Source: Saxidomus purpurata
Taxonomy: Eukaryota > Mollusca > Bivalvia > Venerida > Veneridae
Direction of reading: 5' to 3'
Assembly (NCBI GenBank): GCA_022818135.1
Contig: JAFMSR010000008.1
Span: 6,255,679-6,319,678 of the forward strand
Length of the DNA stretch: 64,000 nt
Positions 14,201 through 26,200 of the stretch are shown piece after piece; the stretch's first letter is position 1; each line of letters opens with the position of its first letter. Under the pieces are notes generated by a model. It searched no databases. It had not been told where the DNA came from and saw only the letters and a program-made list of their open reading frames with translations. The translations under genes were made by a program, and so were the position numbers.

Positions 14201-17200
14201 GATGGGTTTTATCCGTCCATGCATGACGATAAAAAAACAAATGTAATGAAAATAGATAATCACTCAGTGTCCAGTTTGAGGCAGGGTGAAGTGAAGTCTT
14301 GCAGAAATGTACAAATGGGGAAATTCTGCAGAGATCAGAAAAGATGTAACAGTATTGTGAGGCAAGAGTTACCAACACCTACATGCAAGTTGAATCATCT
14401 AAAGTGGATTAGTCTGAGTGATGATAGAATAGGTAAGTATATGGCTTACTTTCCTTACTGCACATAACCAAAAGTTCTCTGTTATCTGTTGTAAAGTGGG
14501 CTTGCAGTGGTGTAGAGGTAAATGTGTCTGCCACTCATCCTGGAGGTTGTGGCTTTGAGCCCCGCTGGGGTCACGACCTCATATGACACTAGTACTGGTT
14601 TTTCCAGGAAGTGGACTCGAGTGTGACTCGATAAGCTACAAGCTTTCTTTACAATCAGACTAAAATAAAGTAGTACTGTACTAACCTAGGCTCGCTCTAG
14701 GGTATTTTTCTTTGTCCCACAAAGAAAATTTTGCACTGCACACAAAATACATTCTTAAGTGAGAGGTTTGAGCCAAATAACATTTTTCTAAACCATTTAA
14801 ACTTTTTGTGGCATTGGCAAAATCCAGCACTAACTTGTACTGTAACCCTATTTAGTTTATAGAGTTCTAAAGTTACTGTATTTGCTTTACAGTCCAGAGG
14901 ACCTTAAGCCAATTCCTATTTTGTCCGGCCTTCAGCAAGACGCCTTATGCCATATGTGCTTCTGTCCAAGCTTTTACTGGTTTCCAGTAAAGACAGTTTA
15001 TGGCCCTTTCTCTCACCAGTCCTGGTTGTCACTAATCTTTTGACCAAGATTTTCGTGATTTTAGGAAATTTGTGAATATATTCTGCCAAATTAGAAAAAA
15101 ATCGCAATTTTGTATTCATGTTTCTGATGGGTAATAAGTATGCATACCTAATTCTGTATTTTGTTCTTTGGTAATTTTAGTTGGCAGAGAACCTTGTGTG
15201 TGGTTACCTCCCCTGATCAATGAAAAGACAACTCTAGACTACCAGAGAATGGAAATGGCGTTCCATTTAAAGTCCCCTGAGCACTCTGAGGCAGTGGAAG
15301 AGGTAATAAAGACTAGATTTTGCAAGAGTTATGGCCCTTTTTGACCTAACATATTTTGGTCAAGTTTGTGTATAGGTCCACTTTTCTCATAAAACAGTTA
15401 TAACTTGGAAACTTTAAACAATCTTTGACTGTAATACAAGCAACATAAATCTGTCTTGGATTTTGCATAAATTATTACCTTGGTTCTTTTTTTAAGACAA
15501 GAGTATTCATAATAAACAGATAAGTGGAACAGCACTCCAGTATCTCATGTATTTCAGGGTTTAAAAATTTTAAAGTCAGATTTAAGCCGTAGAATGACTG
15601 CTAGTATTTTGTGACAGGTTGTTTTACTGAATGCTAACACTAGATTGACAATCAATCTATTCCTGAGTCGTTTGGATTCCGGTGCCGAGGATCTTGTTCA
15701 CCACCTGGAAGATGGGAACCATTCTAAACTTACACTACCAATGCTCCAATATCTTTCAAAGATAATTCCATGTCCAGAGGAGGTAAGTTATTTTGATATC
15801 CATAGTTATAGTTCTTTGTGGGTTTTTTTTATGAACTTGAACTGTAAACTGAGTTATGCTATTTTTAGAAAGACTTAAAACTAAGGACATATAGAATACT
15901 TTTTACATAAGAGTAAATCACTTAAGATTTAGTTGTGTAAAATATATATTTGATGTAATCAGAAACGTGTATGTTGAGACATATTATGATATAGTAATAC
16001 TATTGTACATGTGTGTAATTTTGATTGTTTCTCTGTAATATTTTTGTCTACCATAACTTTAAAAATATTCAAGAGAAATTGGTGAAACTTACGCAAATGA
16101 TTACTATCAAAAAAATGTGTCGCTCAAGAGTCTGGCAGTACATCCATGTTAGAGGTCACAGACAAACTCTATTTATAGATTCTTGGTTTGCATGGACTTT
16201 ACAATTATCATGTTTTCCTGGTATCAACAATAACTGCATGTATTAAATTAAGGGAATAATGAAACTCTTCTCAAATGTAAAGCAATGCGTGATGCTAAGA
16301 CATGTGACGATGAAGTCATGAAATACTACTTTAGGGACTTCCTTCACATATAAGTGACACTTCCAGTTTGTTATTCTGTTTGCCAATTTATACTGGACAT
16401 TTGAATAAATATGAGGGAAAATCAATTTTAATATATACTAATAGTTTCTGTCACGAGCATGAGGTTCAGATCGAAATGTTTGTCACTGAGGGTAACTGTT
16501 TTGGCGTGTTAATTACAAAAAAAGTAAAACAGTACACAACTCTTTCAGATTGAGATGTTACGGCAGTATGAAGGCCCACGTCTGGAACTCGGCATGGCAG
16601 AACAGTTTGTCTTACTGCTGTCTGACCTCCCAGACTACACCGTGCTCCTTGAAGGCCACAGGATGAGATCGGAGTTTGATGCCTCGGTTAAACAGTTCAA
16701 AATGTCATTGAACACCATGATCAATTTAGCCAAGCTGATTCTGAACAGCAGTGAATTTAAACAACTGATGCACCTGATACTCAACATGGGAAATTACCTT
16801 AACTATGTAAGCAAGGAGATCAACAAAGTTAAAATACCCCCCATAAAAAATTTAACATTACTATACTCTATAAAAGAAAATATGAAATCCACAAATTCCG
16901 GAACCAACGAAATTGTATTTTACTAAAAACTGCAAAGTTTTATGCCCATCAATTTGTATGTATTCACAGTATATCATTATCAAATGCTGCGCTTTTTTGC
17001 CTTCTTTAGCAGAGGCCTATGACCACAATTGGAAAATATTGCTTTTTAGCTCACCGTATGTAGTACCTCCGCTCACAATTTCCTTCAAACAAAATCTCTA
17101 AAACCACTGGGCCAATGTTGATGAAACTTGGCAGGGATGTTCCTTGCATGAAGCTTTATCAAAATTAAAATAATTCCATTCCATTCAGAACTCTGGTTAC

Positions 17201-20200
17201 CATGGCAATGTAAAGGAAGTCTTATTCTCAGAAACCACAAGGCCCAGGGCCTAGATATTTGGCATTGTCCAGTGGACCTATACCAAAATCGTTGAAATTA
17301 TGACCCCCTTATAACAATTGACCCCAGGGCTTAGAGCTTAGATATTTAGCATGCAAGTCTGATGATGTACAGTAGCATTGCTTAGTGAACCTACACAAAT
17401 GTTTTTTAGTGCCTTGACCCGGGTTAGATTTTACATAGGCTTATGTAGGAAAAACTTCAAACCTTTCCCAGTATAGTACCACAAGGCCAAGAGCGTAGCT
17501 ATTTGGAATGTAGCATTATGTAGTGAACCTAATTGTTAAAAGCAAGATCCCCCGTCCCAATTAATTTGGTTGTTGTTGCTGGTGGAGCTCATGTAGTATG
17601 GAGCTTGTTGGCCAGAGACAATGTTTTCAACAGACTTTTGCCTCTACAATTCTTCAGAATGAAAATATTGTCTGTCACATGCAGAGCTGGCTAAAAATCT
17701 AGGGAACTCATCTCATTTTTTGAATGATCACATGTATATGAAATACTGTTCAAAATAGCTGTAAAGTTTAAAGAATTTGTTGTAAAACTGGAAGAACTGC
17801 GCTAATGATAAGGCAAAGATTGTCACAAAGGTTAGTGGGATTTTCACTGTATTTTGTAAAAGTTTCTTTTAAAAGCTGTTTCTTGCTGGTATTTCTTTGA
17901 AGGGACAGTATCATGGCAGTGCAGCGGGATTCAAACTTTCCACCCTACAGCGTCTACAGGAAGTGAAGAGTTTATCACCAAACAAGAACCTCGTACATTA
18001 TCTTGTACAGATGGTTACAGAGAGGTGTAGAACTGATCTATCGTTTGTAAAACGCTTCCTGCTCCTAGAGAAAGCTGCAAGGTAACTAGGGGTTTATGTA
18101 CATGAATCTATTTCTGAATTTATTTTTGGGACCCAGACGGGAGGCATATGAGATTTGGATTAATTATTTGTTCATCCATTGAGAATGTGCCTCTCTCTTT
18201 CTTAACTTTTGTTACAGTTTAATAGATTTGAATTAAACTTTACAGAAATGTTGTCTGAAATTTGAAGTTGTATCAGTCACAACTATCAGGTGAAGGACAT
18301 TGCTTTGAACCTGCAAACAGACATTCTAATGTAATAACTTTGCTAAGGTTAAAAAATAAACTATGTGTGGTTCAGGTAACCCGACCGACCCTATTTTTTT
18401 GCGCCGACCCTAGAACTTTTAATCGATTTCGGGCGGTTTCGATTTTTAAGAAAATTAGTGTTTTTTAACCTGGAACGAAAAGAATTGAGTATGTTGCTGA
18501 AACACTAGGAAAGCGTCTATCGATCGTTAAAACAAACATGGCGACGGCCACAGTGTTCGCCGTGACAGTAGAAAAATGTGTCCATGGCTCTTCAAAACGA
18601 ATTATGAAGGCAGTCATCTACTCGTCTCTTGTCGGGGCAGTTTTTATGCCATAAAATTATTGACAACAAAAAGATTGCCACTAAGAATTATTGCATATAT
18701 TGATGAGATGTCTTCAATGTGCATAATGACCAATGTTACCTGAACCACACATCCTTTTTTTATTAGCCTAAGCCAGCAGTTTGGAGAGCATGATGGGTCA
18801 TCACCTTTAGTGATGGTTTTGCACTGACGTTTTCCATGATAAAAATTACCATAGATACATATATAGTTTCAGCATGGAGGAGATGAAAGCTGACATCAGT
18901 AAACTGAACGGCAAGCTTAGATACTTCATGAACAATCTCACACAGGCCAGCACAAGTCTACAGAAAACATTCCAACCTTTTATAGAGGTGATTATTGTCA
19001 TATAGTTTGTATATTCATACCTGTGCAAGCAATGTTTGAAAGGAATATGCCAAAGGGGTCATCATATGCGGGCCTTCTTGTGATTAATATCTTGGTCTAA
19101 GTAAAAAAGTTTGTGATTCAAACTTCTTTGATCTTTGCAACCAATATTAACCCATAACATGATTACACATGCTACTCTCTTTTGTTTTGGAATGATTTAC
19201 ATGTTTAAACATTAGCCGTGCCAATCTAACCTTTCATTTGGACGTTTTTGACATTTTACAGGCATTAAAGACTGAATTCAGCAGTATACAGAGTGCGACA
19301 ACAGAGTTACGTACCCTGACAGACGAGCTAGCCGCGTATTTCTGTGAAGATGAGACGAGATTTAACATACAGGATTGTTTCAACTGTGTGATCTCATTCT
19401 GTAAAGACATACAGAAATGTCAAAGTGTGAGCAACAAATGTATTTTGTTCATTTATCTCCAGTAAAAAAATAAGATCTTCATTTCTTTAGTTGGTCAGAC
19501 CTAAAATTACTCAGCAGATTGCATGCCGATAGATATTTACCAAGTATCAGTAGATAACACACATGCTTGAGATCTGATTAACGTTTTCTTTGAAAATATG
19601 TTGGTCACTTTGAACGGTAATATCACATTCAGTAAGTAGAACAAGACAAATTAGTTCCATCATTTGCAAGATGCGGAACTGTCGTATTACAACAATGCAC
19701 TAATGAATAATTTGATGCAAGCTGTTAACAAGCAATTCAAATACCTTTAAAAATTATAGATTAAATTTTGTAACAAAAATGTAAATGGATTCTCGTGTAA
19801 AGTTACACTACTCGGTCATGAATAAAAGGATATTGCATTATTGGTGGGTTATTAACTTTTTACACAGTGATGGGACACAAAGAAAAATGCTCTTAAAAAA
19901 GGTGGGCAATTCATACAAATGTATTGTATGCAACAATTGATAACAACGCCTGAACTCTTGGGTCATATTCCAGTAGCATCTTAAGTCAAATCTTAAGATT
20001 TTCCTTAAAGTTAACAATTTCCATTTTAGATAATTTAAAAAGGAGAATGTGCATTGCAACATGCTGAAAATTTATTGAATCTTCCATGACTATTTTCTAC
20101 AATAATGATGAAATTACACACCATCATTCACTTTTAAGTGAATTATAATAATTAAACATTTTGGACTTAAGTTAAAATACTAAAGAAATCACTTAAGATG

Positions 20201-23200
20201 CTACTGGAATACGACCCCAGGGGTGTTCTTAAACACAGGTTCAACTGTATGTGATTTCAGGAATCAGCAGGTACATTCTGTCGTCAACAAATGGAGAGTA
20301 AGAGGAGCGGAGATCTAATGCAGAAGAAACTGAAGAGCAAACTGTTGTCACTGGAGTTTGGGCAGAATGCAGGTATATTGATCTGTTTTTAGCTCACCTG
20401 GCTACGCCAGGGTGAGCTTTTCTAATTCATGATTGTCCGTCGTCTGTCGTCCGTCAACCATTTTGACTCAAATGACATCTCCTCTGAAACCACTAGGCCA
20501 ATGTTGATAAAACTATGCAGGAATGTTCCTTGCATGAAGCTCTACCAAAATTGTTCAAAGAATTCCATTCCATGCAGAACTCTGGTTGCTATGGCAACAA
20601 ATAGGAAAAACTTTAAAAATCTTCTTCTCTGAAACCACAAGGCCTAGAGCTTAGATATTTGGCATGTAGCATTGTCCAGTGGCCCTCTACCAAGATTGTT
20701 CAAATTATGACCCCCGGGTCAAAATTGACCCCGCGCAGGTGGTCACTTAGTTTTGCATAGGCTTTATATAGGAAAAACTTTAAAAATCTTCTTCTGTGAA
20801 ACCACAAGGCCTAGAGCTTAGATATTTGGCATGTAGCATTGTCTAGTGGACCTCTACCAAGATTGTTCAAATTATGACTCCTGGGTCAAAATTGACCCAG
20901 CACGGGTGGTCACTTAGTTTTGCAGAGGCTTTATATAGGAAAAACTTTAAAAATCTTCTTCTCTGAAACCACAAGGCCTAGAGCTTAGATATTTGGCATG
21001 TAGCATTGTCTAGTGGACCTCTACCAAGATTGTTCAAATTATGACCCCAGGGTCAAAATTGACCCCACGGGGGTGGTCACTTAGTTTTGCATAGGCTTAT
21101 ATAGGAAAAACTTTAAAAATCTTCTTCTCTGAAACCACAAGGCCTAGAGCTTAGATATTTGGCATGTAGCATTGGCTAGTGGATCTCTACCAAGATTGTT
21201 CAAATTATGACCCCCAGGTCAAAATTGACCCTGCGCTGGTGGTCTTATAGTTTTGCAGAGGCTTTATATAGGAAAAACTTTAAAAATCTTCTTCTCTGAA
21301 ACCACAAGGCCTAGAGCTTAGATATTTGGCATGTAGCATTGTCTAGTGGACCTCTACCAAGATTGTTCAAATTATGACCCCTGGGTCAAAATTGACCCCG
21401 CGTGGGTGGTCACTTCGTTTTGCATAGGCTTATATAGGAAAAACTTTAAAAATCTTCTTCTCTGAAACCACAAGGCCTAGAGCTTAGATATTTGGCATGT
21501 AGCATTGTCTAGTGGACCTCTTCCAAGATTGTTCAAATTATGACCCCAGGGTCAAAATTGACCCCGCGGGGGTGGTCACTTAGTTTTGCAGAGGCTTTAT
21601 ATAGGAAAAACTTTAAAAATCTTCTTCTTTGAAACCACAAGGCCTAGAGCTTAGATATATGGCATGTAGCATTGTCTAGTGGACCTCTACCAAGATTGTT
21701 CAAATTATGACTCCTGGGTCAAAATTGACCCAGCACCGGGGGTGACTTAGTTTAACATAGGCTTATATAGGAAAAACTTTAAAAATCTTCTTCTCTGAAA
21801 CCACAAGGCTTAGAGCTTAGATATTTGGCATGTAGCATTGCCTAGTAGATCTCTTCAAAGTTTGTTCAAATTATGCCCCTGGGGTCAAAATTGACCTTGC
21901 CCGGGGGGGGGGTCACTTGTTTTACAAAGCCGTATATAGAAAAACCTATTGTATATAACATTATCTAGTGATCTTCCACCAGGCAAGTGGACTTGTACCA
22001 AGGTGAGCGATATAGGGCCATCTTGGCCCTCTTGTTTTAATTGTTTATAGTCCCACTGTGGGATTTCTCCCCTGGTGAACTATATTGATTGCTACATTGT
22101 TGAATACTTCAGGAATTCAGTTCTTCTTTTGAATACACTTCAGATCAATTTTAGTCTTGATATTGCTTTATACGGTGACTTATATATACATGTAGCTGAC
22201 TAATTTTCCTTTGTTTCTTGTGGATGACAGAATAGTTTCATAGTTGCTACCTTGTTAAATGTCTTTATTGACAATGTAAAAGTTTTGCAAATTTATGTTA
22301 GGAGTGCAGTTGTGAAGAGATAAAGGGATGTCACCCTCCGGTCTAACATGAATAGAAAAGCTAAATATCAGTTCTGATTTGTTGACTTATGACTGAAATC
22401 TTTGCCACTCTGTCAGCTAAGTCATGCATTTTCACCAATCAAATTAAAGTAATTTTGTTTAAGCTAGTTGATGTCGGATGAACTCAGTAATTTATTTATC
22501 CCCCCGCCGAAGGCGAAGGGGATATTAGAAATGGTCTTCGTCCGTCCGTGCGTCCGTCCCAATTTTGTCCGGAGCATAACTCCAAAAGTACTTGAGCCAT
22601 TTTCTTCAAACTTCATACACTGACAGAGCACATTGGGAGGAAGTGCAGTGTCAAGAACAATAACTCTACCTAGCCTACTTTTAGAGTTATTCCCCTTTTA
22701 TCAGATTTACTTGAAAAACTTTGTCCGGAGCATAACTCCAAAAGTACTTGAGGGATTTTCTTCAAACTTAATACACTGACAGAGCACATTGGTAGGAAGT
22801 GCAGTGTGCAAGAACAATAACTCTACCTTGCCTACTTTTAGAGTTATTCCCCTTTATCAGATTTACTTTAAAAGTTTTGTCCAGAGCATAACTCCAAAAG
22901 TACTTGAGGGATTTACTTCAAACTTAATACACTGACATAGCACATTGGTAGGAAGTGCAGTGTGTAAGAACAATAACTCTACCTTGCCTACTTTAAGAGT
23001 TATTCCCCTTTATCAGATTTACTTGTCCGAAGCATAACTCCAAAAGTACTTGAGGGATTTTCTTCAAACTTAATACACTGACATAGCACATTGGTAGGAA
23101 GTGCAGTGTGCAAGAACAATAACTTTACCTTGCCTACTTTTAGAGTAATTCCCCTTTATCAGATTTACTTGTCCGAAGCATAACTCCAAAAGTACTTGAG

Positions 23201-26200
23201 GGATTTTCTTCAAACTTAATACACTGACATAGCACATTGGTAGGAAGTGCAGTGTGCAAGAACAATAACTTTACCTTGCCTACTTTTAGAGTAATTCCCC
23301 TTTATCAGATTTACTTGTCCGAAGCATAACTCCAAAAGTACTTGAGGGATATTCTTCAAACTTAATACACTGACAGAGCACATTGGTAGGAAGTGCAGTG
23401 TGCAAGAACAATAACTCTACCTTGCCTACTTTTAGAGTATTCCCCTTTATCAGATTTACTTGTCCGAAGCATAACTCCAAAAGTACTTGAGGGATTTACT
23501 TCAAACTTAATACACTGACATAGCACATTGGTAGGAAGTGCAGTGTGTAAGAACAATAACTCTACCTTGCCTACTTTAAGAGTTATTCCCCTTTATCAGG
23601 TTTACTTGAAAAAAAAATTCCGGAGCATAACTCCAAAAGTACTTGAGGGATTTTCTTCAAACTTAATACACTGACATAGCACATTGGTAGGAAGTGCAGT
23701 TTGCAAGAATAATAACTCTACCTTGCCTACTTTTAGTCAAATAGAAAAATATCATACCTATACTGATAATGAACATTAATATAATTTTGCAAACCTTCTC
23801 TTCATTGCCTTATTCTTTTTCCACTTACTTGAAAACTGTACTCAGCATGACCATAACTATACGGCTTTTTAAGGATTTCCTCTCACCAAGTAAAATGTAC
23901 GAAAGTACAACCTTCAGGTAACTTCTTCCTGGCGGGGGGATTAACCATGTGTAACATGGCTCTTGTTATAAGAGTAATGTGCTGTGAGAGTGCAGCTTTA
24001 ATAAAAGTGTTTTATGACTCTTGAGAAATCATTTAATGTTTTTTTATGAATCTAAATGCTTTTCTCGAAAACCAGATAAAAGATTTCCTGTTATAAACAA
24101 GTATTGTAAATAGATTTTTCCTAGTTTTCTGCATGTATTCTCATTCATTTCATATTTGCCAGGAGCAAGCTCTTCAATGATGGAGGAAAAAACCAAAATT
24201 CTTGAAAAGATTGTTACCCAGCTTCATCAAGGCAATTTTAACCCCTGCATCAAGTCTGAATTGCCAACACCAGACCGGGAACCAGCACATCCACTGGAGA
24301 TGAGTTGTATACCATTTGTTGGTTCCCCGTCACAACCTAGAGGTAGACTGGGTACCGGAGTCAGTGATAATGTATTTGTAGACACGCCAGAGCTTGTCTG
24401 TGCTAGTAAGTGTTGCATACGCATTTCTTACCTTGCTCTATATAAATGTGTTTTTGACAGGTAACGGGTAAAAACACTTCTTTGAAATTACTTTTAGTTA
24501 GTTTTATGGAATAGGTAAACAAGGCACCTTGAGTGCACTTGTTTTCCATAAACATTTGAACAAGGCTGATAAAAAATTAGATGTTTCGTAGTGCTTCTAA
24601 TTTGTTTGAGCATAGCATATTAATTTTGTTATAACAGCAACATGTAAGCACTAATTACTATTGGTCAATTTAAGCAATAATAACTATAATGTATAAGAGA
24701 GATCGTTGTGACTCCACACAGCAATTTTGATAAGATTGCTGGTGGGCAATAACAGTTGTGTTTACAATGCTTGTGTATCGGAAAGCAATTTTGGAATTTT
24801 TATAACTTTTTCATTGACTTGTTGCTGCTATTACCATTAATGAAAACAGCATGGAAATTGTTTATTTTGAATCTTAACTACAATTGAAAATAATGAATAA
24901 AGTTTATATTTTATTAGCTTTCCAGTGATGTAAAACTTCTTAAAATATATTTTGTTTTAAAAAAGTTACGGCCGTTAAGAAAAGACCTAACAATACAAAA
25001 ACACAGACTACCGACCGCTGTCCACCAGATTGATATCTTATCAATAGAAAATATTGCGTAATAGAGGGATTTGTTTACAAACAAGATCACTCCTATTGGT
25101 CAGATGTGTACACTTATATGTCTCAACATCACACGCCCTATGATTAACTTCAAAACACATTCCATGAAAACAGTGATTTATGGAGTATTTTAGCATGGCT
25201 ACCAGAAAAAGATGACAGTTGTGTTAAAATTGTGGCATCGAAAACTTTCAGAATTTATTAACACTATTTGATATGATAATGACTGTCTCATTGCAGGATA
25301 TATCGAGTTTGGTCTTTGACTTCCTCTTCAACTTGTTTTGAAATGTAAATGCTTCAAAATCTGTTACAGGTTCTTCGCAGGAACCCAAGTTGATGAGAAG
25401 CAGCACACAGAAACTACGACCAGTCACAACCACCTGTACTGCCCAGACTGTAAAACATGAGAACCAGTCAAATAAACCTTGTTACATGCCATCACCTATA
25501 CGAGCAGATGTAATTCATGCAGGGAAAACAAGTACGACACTTCAAAGAAAGTTGTTTCCCTTGAATGATGGAAATGAAGGTTACCAGGAAAGGGAGGTAA
25601 CTGATAAGAAACCAGAAGCTAAAGTCAGGCGGCAGTTGGAATTGCCAAGCAGAAAAACTATGCATCGCCGTAGCCGAAGTGACATGGTGGATTCTGTTTG
25701 TGGTTTGGATAAATGGGTGGAATATGAGAAAACCAGAGAGCAGGATGGAAGAAACGCACCTCTGGCAGAACCAGAAAGTGCGTGTAATCTTTCTATACTG
25801 AATTTGGAGAACCGAGGAAAATTTGTAACGAATAAGGACGTAGCTGTCCTAAAATCAGACCAAGGACACGATAGGGACATACGTTATGTGGAAGATGGTC
25901 CTTTAATGAGGATGCCAGAAGCAAAAGGAAGAAAGGGTGACAAGAAATCTTCAGTCAGCGGATTTTTCAGCAAACTTGGTCGTGCGGTTCTAAAACCAAG
26001 AAATATATATTCTGATGGAGAACAAAATGGGATTTATGTTGGAAAGTCTGTGAAGGAAAGAAAGAAGTCTGTGAGTTCGGATAAAGAGAATGTGGATTTT
26101 GAGATGTTGACCGCAGAAGAAAAGCAGACGGCAAATGATCAGAAACAGACAAAGGCCGAGGGCAACACAAATAAAGTCTCGAGGTTTTTCCAGCGTGGAG

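Noticed and set aside
14495..14580. Possible functional tRNA gene
   Set aside because: Box A and box B are only approximate and the cloverleaf does not close; it is a SINE head.
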